Assembly: GCA_036488875.1 (NCBI GenBank)
Contig: DASXGW010000004.1
Coordinates: 310,001-374,000, forward strand
DNA length: 64,000 bases
Direction of reading: 5' to 3'
Source of the DNA: Candidatus Baltobacteraceae bacterium
GTDB lineage: Bacteria; Vulcanimicrobiota; Vulcanimicrobiia; Vulcanimicrobiales; Vulcanimicrobiaceae
This document shows, in pieces, positions 16,369 through 24,043 of the stretch (within the stretch, counting starts at the first letter, position 1; every line of letters begins with the position of its first letter). The position numbers and the translations under genes were made by a program. The notes beneath the pieces are model-generated. The model was not told where the DNA came from. It saw nothing but the letters and a program-made list of their open reading frames with translations, and ran no database searches.

Positions 16369-17468
16369 CACTGCGACCCGAAGACGATTTGCACCGGTTG
16401 GGCGAGATCGCGCTCGATGGTTCGAAGCGGCGCCGATTGCCCGGGTGCATACACGGTTACCGAGGAGTCTACGTAGTTGTTCTTGTTGTTGTACGGGCCG
16501 TAGTTCGTTACATACAAGTACCCTGACGGGTCGACGGCAATCGAACTCGGATGCACGAGCCCCGAAGTGATCGTTCTCTCTGCCGTCGAGCTTCCCGGCG
16601 CGAAGATGCTTATCGACTGCGGGAGATCGGCGCGGCACTGCAACGAGTAGAGCCGGCGTGCGGTATCGGTCGCTAGCTGGCAAGGATTGAGCCCGGAAAT
16701 TTCGCGTGCCGGGTGAGTGCTGCCGGAAGCGTAAACGTCGACGACGCCTTGACTGCCATTCCCGAAATAATAGCTGACGTAGACGTTGTTCGACCGATCG
16801 ATGGTATAGGTACCGATTTTGGCTGCTTTAGGCAGGTGCTTGATAATACGCAGCGGCAGCGTCGAGCTCCCCGGCGCAAAAACGAGCAGCGCGTTGTCGG
16901 TTTGAACGTACAGGTTGTCTTTTGAATCTACGGCAAGCCGACCTGGGACAGACGCACCGGTGGAGATTTCACGAACCGCAGACTTCTTACGTGCGTACTC
17001 GATGACGTAGTTGTTCAAACGCTGGTAGGCAACGTAAAGGTTCCCGCGATGGTCGAACGCCATGGAGTTTACCAGCTCCGCGCCGTAGGTGATATTTCGC
17101 TGAAGCCGTTTACTGCCGGGTGCAAAGACGTTTATGGAATAGGGCGTCGTCGCCGCACCTGCCGGCCCTTGAGGAACGAAAAGTGCGCCCCTCGCATCGA
17201 GCGCAATAACGTCACCCAGCTCGACGGTGGAGGTGCTCGCGAAGGTACGCCGCGGGGTTCTGCCGTTCGGCGGAAAGACGACCACGCTTGGAAGCTCATC
17301 GCTCCCCGAGGCGAATCCGGAGTTTGCAACGTACACGTACGGAGCAGAAGGCTCGACGAGAGCACGCGCGTGCGCGACGCGCAGTGAACCGCTCGCAACT
17401 GAAGGAGTGACGCCCGAGCATGATGTCAGCGCGATCGGCAAGGCAAGCAACCACGCAGCGCGATTCAT
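16368..17468 (-). CDS. Beta-propeller (NHL/YVTN-like) lipoprotein, first of a tandem pair
   Basis: A 366-residue lipoprotein, almost the same length as its downstream paralogue. The signal MNRAAWLLALPIALTSC ends in a lipobox-like LTSC. Blade motifs include PYVYVANSGFASGSDELPSV, NSMAFDHRGNLYVAYQ, RLAVDSKDNLYVQTDN and SSIAVDPSGYLYVTN. The two proteins are clearly diverged copies: blade phrases are shared but exact identity is modest, so this is an old tandem duplication. It starts 50 bases after the cystathionine beta-lyase stop, so it might be distal to that operon or have its own promoter. Function unknown; a cell-surface binding role is likely. Confidence 0.8.
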   Translation of the reverse strand: MNRAAWLLALPIALTSCSGVTPSVASGSLRVAHARALVEPSAPYVYVANSGFASGSDELPSVVVFPPNGRTPRRTFASTSTVELGDVIALDARGALFVPQGPAGAATTPYSINVFAPGSKRLQRNITYGAELVNSMAFDHRGNLYVAYQRLNNYVIEYARKKSAVREISTGASVPGRLAVDSKDNLYVQTDNALLVFAPGSSTLPLRIIKHLPKAAKIGTYTIDRSNNVYVSYYFGNGSQGVVDVYASGSTHPAREISGLNPCQLATDTARRLYSLQCRADLPQSISIFAPGSSTAERTITSGLVHPSSIAVDPSGYLYVTNYGPYNNKNNYVDSSVTVYAPGQSAPLRTIERDLAQPVQIVFGSQ

Positions 17469-17518
17469 GACGGTACTACAGTTCTCGCGCCGCGGGCGGG
17501 CGCCTTGAGTCTTTGCGA

Positions 17519-18667
17519 CTACTCGCGTAACTTCGTCAGCGCGCGCTCCAGATCGGCGATGAGATCTTCGGTCGACTCCAAGCCGATGGAAAAGCGCACG
17601 ATGCGGTGTTCGTAGCCGCGAATTGTGTACGACACGGCGAGGCTCGTGACGCCCGCCCAGCTGTAACCGACTTCGAACAGCTCGAGGGCGTCGACGAACG
17701 CGAAGACTTGCTCTTGCGTGGGGCCTGGCTTAAAGACGACCGAGAACACGCCCGACGAGCCGGTGAAATCGCGCTTCCAAAACTCGTGACCCGGACACGA
17801 CGGCAGCGCCGGGTGCAGCACGCGCTCCACTTCAGGGCGCTGCGACAACCATCGCGCGATCTCCAGTGTGGAGCGCTCGATTGCGGAGAGCCGCACCGCG
17901 AGCGTCTGTAGGCCGCGCAGCGCGAGGCTGCAGTCGTCGGGCGACGCGTTATAACCAAGCACTTGATGTGCGGCGCCGAGCTTTTCGTAGAGTGCGGCGT
18001 CGCGCACCGTCACCGTTCCGAGCAGCAGATCGCTGTGACCTCCGACGTATTTCGTGAGCGCTTGCATCGTCACGTCGACGCCCTGCGCGAACGCATCGAG
18101 CAGTACGCCCGCGGCCCACGTGTTATCCAGCGCGACGATGACGCCGCGCGCGTGCGCCGCGGCGACGATCGCCGGAACGTCCTGCACCTCCATCGTGATC
18201 GATCCCGGGCTCTCGACCCAAACCAGGCGCGTGTTCTCGCGCATGAGCTCGCCGATGCCGCTTCCGATCAGCGGATCGTAGAACGTCGCCTCGACGCCGA
18301 AGCGCGACAACAGCGAATAGGCGAGCTTGCGATTGGGCGAATACGCACTCGTCGGCATCAGCATGTGGGCGCCGCTCTCGAGAAGCGCAAACGAGATGAG
18401 CGCGATGGCCGCCTGCCCGCCCGGCACGATTACGGTCCATTCGCCGTCCTCGAGCTCGCAAACGCGCGCGGCCAGTTCGAGCGCCGTCGGCGTTCCGTAT
18501 AAGCCGTACGTGTAACCGGCGCGATGCTGGTTCCAGTCGTCGTCGACCGATGCGGCCGAAGGAAAGATCGTCGTGGACCCGCGGTACACCGGCGGCACCA
18601 GCGAACGGTAGCCTTCGGGGATCTTCGCATCGGAGTGAATGAGTTTGGTCTGCCAGGTTTTCTTCAT
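17519..18667 (-). CDS. metC: Cystathionine beta-lyase / trans-sulfuration PLP enzyme
   Basis: A 382-residue member of the Cys/Met metabolism PLP family. The Schiff-base lysine is in ALTKYVGGHSDLLLGTV, the PLP phosphate-binding tyrosine in TYGLYGTPT, and the cofactor aspartate in VALDNTWAAG. Overall pattern (STTIFP, WAGVTSLA) favours cystathionine beta-lyase, which cleaves cystathionine to homocysteine, pyruvate and ammonia, over gamma-lyases; substrate specificity in this family is easily mis-assigned. The ATG at 18667 shares one base with the upstream EVE-gene stop, preceded by a strong purine-rich AAGGGGGG; a GTG one codon earlier is also possible. It is the last gene of a sulfur-themed operon. 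Confidence 0.85.
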   Translation of the reverse strand: MKKTWQTKLIHSDAKIPEGYRSLVPPVYRGSTTIFPSAASVDDDWNQHRAGYTYGLYGTPTALELAARVCELEDGEWTVIVPGGQAAIALISFALLESGAHMLMPTSAYSPNRKLAYSLLSRFGVEATFYDPLIGSGIGELMRENTRLVWVESPGSITMEVQDVPAIVAAAHARGVIVALDNTWAAGVLLDAFAQGVDVTMQALTKYVGGHSDLLLGTVTVRDAALYEKLGAAHQVLGYNASPDDCSLALRGLQTLAVRLSAIERSTLEIARWLSQRPEVERVLHPALPSCPGHEFWKRDFTGSSGVFSVVFKPGPTQEQVFAFVDALELFEVGYSWAGVTSLAVSYTIRGYEHRIVRFSIGLESTEDLIADLERALTKLRE

Positions 18668-19128
18668 CACGCGCCCCCCTTAGCGAGCTCTCGCACGATG
18701 TTCCATTCGTGCGGCATGACCGGCTGCACGGAAAGCCGCTGCCCGCGCTTGAGCAATGCCATCCCGACTAAGCGCGGATCCTCGCGCATTCGTGACAGCG
18801 TGACCGGCTGCGCGAACGTTTCGACGAACTCGACGTCGACCATCATCCAAATCGGTTTATCGGGTTTCGCGCGGCCGTCGTAATACTCGCCGCCCTTTTC
18901 GAACTGCGTGAAATCGGGATACGCTTCTTTCACGACGCGGCAAACGCCGACCGCGCCCGGCTCGGCTATACTCGAATGGTAGAAGAGTCCTAAGTCGCCG
19001 AGTTTCATCTCCATCATGTTGTTACGCGCTTGAAAGTTGCGCACGCCGGACCACGGCGTCGTTCGATCTTTTTGCAACTGCTCGAACGAGAACGCGCTCG
19101 GTTCGGTTTTGAAAAGCCAGTACCGCAA
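18667..19128 (-). CDS. EVE domain protein
   Basis: A 153-residue protein made up almost entirely of an EVE domain, a PUA-like fold. Diagnostic parts are YWLFKTEPSAFSFEQL at the start, SGVRNFQARNNM, LGDLGLFYHSS and the hydrophobic cage region KPDKPIWMMVDV. EVE proteins bind modified bases in DNA or RNA; the bacterial partner is generally unknown. Here it lies between a mercaptopyruvate sulfurtransferase and a cystathionine beta-lyase, which would fit a link to sulfur-modified nucleic acid, but that is speculation. It begins 60 bases after the sulfurtransferase stop. Confidence 0.88.
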   Translation of the reverse strand: MRYWLFKTEPSAFSFEQLQKDRTTPWSGVRNFQARNNMMEMKLGDLGLFYHSSIAEPGAVGVCRVVKEAYPDFTQFEKGGEYYDGRAKPDKPIWMMVDVEFVETFAQPVTLSRMREDPRLVGMALLKRGQRLSVQPVMPHEWNIVRELAKGGA

Positions 19129-19188
19129 CGAGCTCCCCTTTCTAGCGGGCGCAACGGCGTGACAGAACTGTTCGAGAGGCTGTAAGTG

Positions 19189-20043
19189 TTAATCCGCCCC
19201 GGTCGCGATAGGTCGCGACGGATCGGCGATCCATTCGCTCCACGAACCGCCGTAGACCGGCGTTTCGCCCAGGCCCGCGTGCATCATCGCCAATTGATTC
19301 ACGGCGGCGGAAACGCCCGATCCGCACTGATGGACGACGCGCTGCGGATCGACGGAAGAAAACTCCGCGACTAAGTCCGCCGGCGATTTGAGCGAACCGT
19401 CGTCGTTGAAGTTTTGCTTGAACCACCGATTGCGCGCGCCGGGAATATGTCCGGCAACCGGATCGACCGTTTCGTTTTGCCCGGCGAAGCGGTCGGCCGC
19501 GCGCGCGTCGAGGATTTGCAGCTCGTCGGAACCCAGATGCGCGCGCACGTGTTCCACGTCGACGATGAGGCCGGGCCGTACGCGCGCTCGAATGTTGCCT
19601 TCGCGCCGCGGCTCGGCCGGCGCCGCGCTGACCGGACATCCGGTCTGCACCCACTTTGCGTAACCGCCGTCGAGAACCGCGACCGCATCGTGTCCGATCC
19701 AGCGAACCAGCGACCAGCAGCGCGCTGCGAACATATCGGCGCCTGCGTCGTAGGCGACGATTTGCGTGTCGTCGTCGACGCCGAGTCCTCGCAAGAAGCG
19801 CGCAAAGACCTCGGGATCGGGCATTGGATGACGGCCGTTGCGGCCCGTCTTCGGCCCGGCGAGATCGTCTTCAACCGCCGCGAAGAACGCGCCGGGAATG
19901 TGCCCCTCGTCGTAGAGGCGCTTTCCCAAACTAAAATCCGCCAGCGCATGCCGGCAGTCGATCGTGACGACCTTGGGATCGCCCTTCGACAAGCTCAGGA
20001 TGAGATCGCGCAGCTCGTCAACCGAGACGATCGTCGTAAACAC
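19189..20043 (-). CDS. sseA: 3-mercaptopyruvate sulfurtransferase (two rhodanese domains)
   Basis: A 284-residue protein with tandem rhodanese domains. The C-terminal domain carries the active loop HQCGSGVSA, whose CG(S/T)G(V/I)(S/T)A form is typical of mercaptopyruvate rather than thiosulfate sulfurtransferases. The N-terminal domain has YDAGADMFAAR without the cysteine and is structural. The start GTG overlaps the glutaredoxin TAG by one base (TAGTG), so translation is likely coupled. Near residue 15 the sequence ILSLSKGDP is encoded by a short interspersed repeat (19981-20004) that lengthens the segment before the first strand (VVTIDCR) by about six residues compared with family members as I know them. 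Confidence 0.9.
   Translation of the reverse strand: MFTTIVSVDELRDLILSLSKGDPKVVTIDCRHALADFSLGKRLYDEGHIPGAFFAAVEDDLAGPKTGRNGRHPMPDPEVFARFLRGLGVDDDTQIVAYDAGADMFAARCWSLVRWIGHDAVAVLDGGYAKWVQTGCPVSAAPAEPRREGNIRARVRPGLIVDVEHVRAHLGSDELQILDARAADRFAGQNETVDPVAGHIPGARNRWFKQNFNDDGSLKSPADLVAEFSSVDPQRVVHQCGSGVSAAVNQLAMMHAGLGETPVYGGSWSEWIADPSRPIATGAD
19981..20004 (-). repeat. Short interspersed repeat inserted in frame in sseA
   Basis: The minus strand reads CATCCTGAGCTTGTCGAAGG here, flanked by one to two more matching bases on each side. This is the same family of CATCCTGAGC...GTCGAAGG elements seen in aceF and before the HAD gene, but in a shorter form in which AAGCT replaces the longer centre. It encodes ILSLSKGDP in the sulfurtransferase N-terminus without breaking the frame. 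Confidence 0.7.
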
Positions 20044-20402
20044 TAGCGAAGGTTGATCGTCTGTTTCGGCGCCGGCTCTTGTCCGCCGAACGCGTCCTTG
20101 AGGACGGTTTGCAGCTCGCCGTTCTGCGCCATCGGTCCCAGAATGTCGGTGTCGCCGTAGAACTTACCGCTGATGAAGATTTTCGGCAAGGTCGGCCAAT
20201 CGGTTATCTCGGAAAGCGCCTCGCGCTTGGGAACGTTCTCCAGCACGTCGATGACTTCGAACGGATAGCCGAAGTGATTGAAAAACTCGATCGTCTCGAG
20301 CGTGAATCCGCAGCGCGGCGCGGTCTTGGTGCCCTTGCCGTAAACGCAGATCGTATTCGCCGCGACCTCGCGCGCGATCTCTTCTTTGAAGTCCTCTGCC
20401 AT
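20043..20402 (-). CDS. grxD: Monothiol glutaredoxin (Grx4 type)
   Basis: A 119-residue CGFS-class glutaredoxin. The active site is KGTKTAPRCGFT, with Thr in place of the usual final Ser, and the glutathione-binding cis-proline motif is WPTLPKIFISGKFYGDTDIL. Proteins of this class carry or transfer [2Fe-2S] clusters together with BolA partners. The gene lies two bases downstream of bolA and directly upstream of sseA in the same operon, so a Grx-BolA cluster-handling pair is well supported by context. The ending GGQEPAPKQTINLR is longer than in E. coli Grx4. Reductase activity is expected to be weak. Confidence 0.92.
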   Translation of the reverse strand: MAEDFKEEIAREVAANTICVYGKGTKTAPRCGFTLETIEFFNHFGYPFEVIDVLENVPKREALSEITDWPTLPKIFISGKFYGDTDILGPMAQNGELQTVLKDAFGGQEPAPKQTINLR

Positions 20403-20404
20403 GG

Positions 20405-20641
20405 TTAGTTCTCCGGTATGATGGTTTTGAGCTCGACGGCGTGAATGCGTCCGTCTTTGTGCGCCGCCTTGAGCGCGTTGTATACGAGCCGATGCTGCTC
20501 GATCAGCGTTTTGCCTTTGAACCCCGCCGAGCGCACCGTCACGTTGAAATGGTCCATCGTTCCCGTCCGGTCGACGACGGTGACGTCGGCGTCGGGAAGC
20601 TGGGCGCGGATCAGATCGGTCAGTGCGATGTCGTCGATCAT
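20405..20641 (-). CDS. bolA: BolA family protein
   Basis: A 78-residue BolA-type protein. The conserved histidine lies in EQHRLVYNAL, and the short N-terminal region and AVELKTIIPE ending fit the YrbA/IbaG-like small BolA group. BolA proteins pair with monothiol glutaredoxins through a shared [2Fe-2S] cluster and act in Fe-S trafficking or iron signalling. The start ATG overlaps the TGA of the upstream 83-residue membrane-protein gene (ATGA), and glutaredoxin follows after two bases, so the three are almost certainly co-translated. Confidence 0.92.
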   Translation of the reverse strand: MIDDIALTDLIRAQLPDADVTVVDRTGTMDHFNVTVRSAGFKGKTLIEQHRLVYNALKAAHKDGRIHAVELKTIIPEN

Positions 20642-20889
20642 GCGTTTAGGCGCGAGCGAGCGTTTAGCGCTTCGGTTAACCCGCGGGCTTCGCTGAGGGT
20701 TTCGGGCAAGCGCGTCGCTCCCTTGGCTAAGGCCGCGGTGACGCCGGAAGCGAGCACGACTCCGGACACGCCCAGCAACAGCGCCGGAACGCCGGTCGCC
20801 CGCAAGGGGCCGACCTCTAGCGTGAACGTTTTCGTCACCCGCGAGACGCCTCGAAAAAACGCGCGGACAAAAGCTGCTCTCTTATTCAT
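20638..20889 (-). CDS. Small membrane protein of unknown function, first gene of the bolA operon
   Basis: An 83-residue protein from the ATG at 20889. It has a basic N-terminus (MNKRAAFVRAFFRGVSRVTK), one hydrophobic span at about residues 34-56 (VPALLLGVSGVVLASGVTAAL) and a polar C-terminus. I do not recognise a family. Its stop overlaps the bolA start by four bases, so it is tied to the BolA-glutaredoxin pair. A longer frame continues upstream but overlaps the divergent gene and has no coding signs. One possibility is a membrane anchor or partner for Fe-S delivery; nothing in the sequence proves it. Confidence 0.65.
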   Translation of the reverse strand: MNKRAAFVRAFFRGVSRVTKTFTLEVGPLRATGVPALLLGVSGVVLASGVTAALAKGATRLPETLSEARGLTEALNARSRLNA

Positions 20890-20946
20890 AGACCGAACTC
20901 TGTACGGCACCGGAGGAGCCCGGGCCTCTGCAGAATAGGCGGTCTC

Positions 20947-21729
20947 GTGCGCGCCTTCCCCCGCTGGCTCGTCTTGCTCGTGGTCGCCGCCGCTGCGGCT
21001 TCCGCGGCGGTCGCGCACGTCGTCATCGACGTCGTCGCCGATTACTTGGTACCACATGCGTCGTTCGACGACGTCGGCAGCCACGATTCGCGCGAAATCA
21101 TCGTCGCGGTCGCCGTTGCCGCCGCCGCACTCATCGCCGTGCGCGGCTTTCGCCTCATTTGCGAAGCGGCTGCTCGCCGCGGCATGCGTGCGAGCGAAGC
21201 TCCGCGTTGGTCGTTCGGCGCGGCGTTCGTGCTGGCAACCGTCGCGTTGGCGTCGCTGCTCGTGCCCGCGATGGAATGGATCGACACGCTGTTGGCCGGG
21301 CGGCCGCTCGGTGACCTCGACGACGCGTTCGGCGGATCCGTCTTGCTGGGACTCATCACGATCGCGATTTGCGCCGGCTCGATCGCGCTTGCGACGTTCG
21401 CGTTGGTGCGCTGGCTGCTCTCGCACCGCGATCGAATCATCGCCGCGATCGTCGCAATCATTTCCAAGGATTACGCAACTCTGCCGTCTGCGGCAGAGTT
21501 GCGTACGTTCGCTACCGCGCCGGTGCGCCGCCGCAGCATCGCATCGATGCGGCGCGGGAAGCGCGGACCTCCTCGTCTTGCCGTGTCTTCAACCGTAGTT
21601 GCACACAGGGCATACGAGGATTTACATGCTACACATACTCGTTGCGGCGTGCTGTCTCGTTACAGGCAGCGTTCGTACGCCGGCCGGAGCGGGAATCGCT
21701 CAGGCTTCTCTCTTTTTTTCGGGTCCTAA
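20947..21729 (+). CDS. Polytopic membrane protein of unknown function; 3' end overlaps the TonB receptor gene
   Basis: A protein of up to 260 residues from the GTG at 20947. It has four hydrophobic spans: about residues 7-28, 50-66, 89-107 and 128-155. A short loop, HVVIDVVADYLVPHASFDDVGSHDS, is rich in His and Asp and could bind metal. The reading frame runs 104 bases into the TonB receptor gene, and its last 45 or so residues look non-native. A stop in another frame at 21596-21598 would end the protein 28 bases before the receptor ATG, so a frameshift near 21500-21590 (real or sequencing error) is plausible. A perfect 15-bp hairpin lies at 21472-21505 within the frame. The family is unrecognised; position suggests a link to the receptor. 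Confidence 0.55.
   Translation: MRAFPRWLVLLVVAAAAASAAVAHVVIDVVADYLVPHASFDDVGSHDSREIIVAVAVAAAALIAVRGFRLICEAAARRGMRASEAPRWSFGAAFVLATVALASLLVPAMEWIDTLLAGRPLGDLDDAFGGSVLLGLITIAICAGSIALATFALVRWLLSHRDRIIAAIVAIISKDYATLPSAAELRTFATAPVRRRSIASMRRGKRGPPRLAVSSTVVAHRAYEDLHATHTRCGVLSRYRQRSYAGRSGNRSGFSLFFGS
21472..21505. repeat. Perfect 15-bp inverted repeat (hairpin) inside a reading frame
   Basis: The arms TACGCAACTCTGCCG (21472-21486) and CGGCAGAGTTGCGTA (21491-21505) are exact reverse complements around a TCTG loop. This is the longest perfect hairpin I found in the window. No run of T follows on either strand, so it is not a standard Rho-independent terminator. It lies in the cytoplasmic tail of the membrane protein and 120 bases before the TonB receptor start. 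It could be a REP-like mobile palindrome, an RNA control element or a protein-binding site. Confidence 0.8.
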
Positions 21730-24043
21730 GACACTCCACAGCCAAACCGACGCAAAGGGCAGCTTCTCCGCGTCGTTGCCGCCGGGGCGCTACGACCTTA
21801 CGGCGAGCGCGAGCGGCTACGCGACGGTGACCGTGAACACCGGCGACATCAACCGAGACTCTAACGTCGACGTCGTGCTCGAGCCCGTAAACTCGCCCAG
21901 GCTGCGTACCATCGGTACGGTGACCGTCAACGGCGGATACGCTCTCGTGCGCAACGCCATCCCCGAAGTCGACGTCTCTCGCGCGCAGATGGACGCATTG
22001 GGATACACCACCGTCACGGAAGCGCTGCAAGCGGTTCCGTCGGTCGTCATCCAGCGGCCCGACTCGGGCGCGCCGACCGCACCCGACGTCGTTTCACTGC
22101 GCGGTCCGGATCCCTCGGAAGCGATGGTGACGCTCGACGGGCATCTGCTCAACGATGCGAACACGGGCGATCTCGATCTCTCGCAGTTTGCGGTGCCGGC
22201 ATTTAGCGCGTTGAGTGTGACCGAAGGCCTCGGTCCTTTCGACAGCGAGGGCAGCAACACGTTCGGCGGTGCGGTCAACTTCGTTTCGCTGCGGCCGACG
22301 CAAGATCAGCACGCTGCGATCTCGGGATCGGTCGGCTCGTTCGGAACGACGCAGACGTGGCTGAATGCGACCGGTACGGCGGGCAAACTTGGGTACGCGG
22401 TCGCAGCCGACGACTATCAATCGGCCGGCCAAACGAACCAATTCGCCTACGTCGTTCCTCAGAACAACGCTCCCATCGACTGCGCGTCGTCGGCCGGCAG
22501 CGGGGCGGCAAACTGTCCGGTACTCACGCATCTGGGATCGACGATCTCGGCACGACTGGGGCTACTCAACCTCGACTATAATTTCTCGCAGCGTGCCGAC
22601 GCCGGTGTTCGTGTCTTTAATCTGGGGGACGTGCGCGACGAGAGCAGCGCACTCAACGGCATCATCGGAAATCGATACGAGCCGTGCGATCCAACCGACG
22701 CGAGCAGCTACTGTCCCAGCGGAAATACCAACGTGCCGAATCCCGTGTACGGCGTGCACTTCGGCGCCGGCACCGCGACCTTCGCGCAAAACATCCGCGC
22801 TTACGACGTCTACTCGCGCTCGGTGCTGGGGTCCGGCACGCTCTTGGCGGATTTCTTCGCAGACGACAACGGCGTCAACTTTTCCGGCGGCTCGACGGGC
22901 GTCACGCCGTACGACGTCTCGCACACCGACCAACGGTATGACGAGTCGCTCTCGTGGGGACGGACCTTCGACGACGGCGAGTTTGCGTTCGGCGGATACA
23001 CGCGGCAAGAGTCATTGGGCGGACAAGGCATTGCTGGAACGCTTTACAACAGCGTTCATTCCTACTTCGCGCGCGGAGCGCAGCGTTTCGGCAGGCTTCG
23101 GCTGTCGAGCGGCATCTACGACGCAAACTACACCACGTTTGGAAGTTCCGCCGATTGGCGTTTAGGAGCGAGCTACGATCTCGGTAGTTCCGACGTCGTC
23201 CGTGCGTCGGCGGGTACGGGTTTCCGGCCGCCCCTTCTGATCGAGCAGTACTACTTTCCGCAAGTTGTCGAAAGCGGGAAGGTGCAACCCAACCCCGGTC
23301 TGCCGCCGGCCGACTCAAACTGCGTCGTTGGGGGCCAGGGAAATCCGAGCGAAAAGGCCGAGCACGCGACCGAATACGAGGCCGGATTCTCGCATCTGTT
23401 CTCGAGCAGTTCGAACCTCGACGTTTCGCTCTACCGTTCAAATCTGCGCGACACGATCGAAAACTTCTATCCCGGATTCTCGTGCAACACGCCCAACGGC
23501 TTCGCGTACGAGATTCCGATCAACATCGGTAACGCCGTCTACGAGGGTGCCGAAGTGCAGTTCAAGCAGCGTTTCCCGCAACAGCATCTCACCATGCAGC
23601 TGGGGTACGGGTTGAACGTCGCGTTCCCGTATTCACTGGGACCCAACGTGTCCAACCCCACGTCCGGCGGCAATCTCGTTGCGTACCAGCAGTTTTTGGG
23701 CGTTCCCCAGCAGCAGGCGTCGGCAACGCTGCTGTGGGCGGATAAGGGCTGGCACGCCGCCACCGCCTTCACGTTTACGGGTCGCAACAATCCGCTCGGG
23801 CAGGCGCCCTATACTTTCACCGACGCCGCCGTCGGTAAGTCGTTCGGTAACGTCGACTTTACGATCGCCGGCACGAACCTGTTCAACTCCGTCTCGGGCC
23901 CGTTCACCTATTACGGTGCGGGCGTGCCGTACCAAGGGTTATACGCAGGGAAAAACGGAACGTCTTACCTCGCTCCGCTCCAGACCGACCAGCTCTTCGT
24001 ACAGCCCGCGGCGGTGCACTTCGCCATCACCATAAAACAGTAA
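21626..24043 (+). CDS. TonB-dependent receptor, second copy type
   Basis: About 805 residues from the ATG at 21626, which has GAGGA at good spacing. The N-terminal signal (MLHILVAACCLVTG) is short. It is followed by a regulatory-like beta-sandwich (GAGIAQASLFFSG ... GSFSASLPPGRYDLTASASGYATV), the plug (TVTEALQAVPSVVIQ, PSEAMVTLDGHLL, NTFGGAVNFVS) and a barrel. Late barrel strands show GASYDLGSSDVVRASAGTGFRPP and a terminal LFVQPAAVHFAITIKQ. Ligand unknown. The stop overlaps the start of the downstream oxidoreductase by one base (TAATG), and the upstream membrane protein overlaps its start, so the three are probably one transcript. Confidence 0.88.
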   Translation: MLHILVAACCLVTGSVRTPAGAGIAQASLFFSGPKTLHSQTDAKGSFSASLPPGRYDLTASASGYATVTVNTGDINRDSNVDVVLEPVNSPRLRTIGTVTVNGGYALVRNAIPEVDVSRAQMDALGYTTVTEALQAVPSVVIQRPDSGAPTAPDVVSLRGPDPSEAMVTLDGHLLNDANTGDLDLSQFAVPAFSALSVTEGLGPFDSEGSNTFGGAVNFVSLRPTQDQHAAISGSVGSFGTTQTWLNATGTAGKLGYAVAADDYQSAGQTNQFAYVVPQNNAPIDCASSAGSGAANCPVLTHLGSTISARLGLLNLDYNFSQRADAGVRVFNLGDVRDESSALNGIIGNRYEPCDPTDASSYCPSGNTNVPNPVYGVHFGAGTATFAQNIRAYDVYSRSVLGSGTLLADFFADDNGVNFSGGSTGVTPYDVSHTDQRYDESLSWGRTFDDGEFAFGGYTRQESLGGQGIAGTLYNSVHSYFARGAQRFGRLRLSSGIYDANYTTFGSSADWRLGASYDLGSSDVVRASAGTGFRPPLLIEQYYFPQVVESGKVQPNPGLPPADSNCVVGGQGNPSEKAEHATEYEAGFSHLFSSSSNLDVSLYRSNLRDTIENFYPGFSCNTPNGFAYEIPINIGNAVYEGAEVQFKQRFPQQHLTMQLGYGLNVAFPYSLGPNVSNPTSGGNLVAYQQFLGVPQQQASATLLWADKGWHAATAFTFTGRNNPLGQAPYTFTDAAVGKSFGNVDFTIAGTNLFNSVSGPFTYYGAGVPYQGLYAGKNGTSYLAPLQTDQLFVQPAAVHFAITIKQ

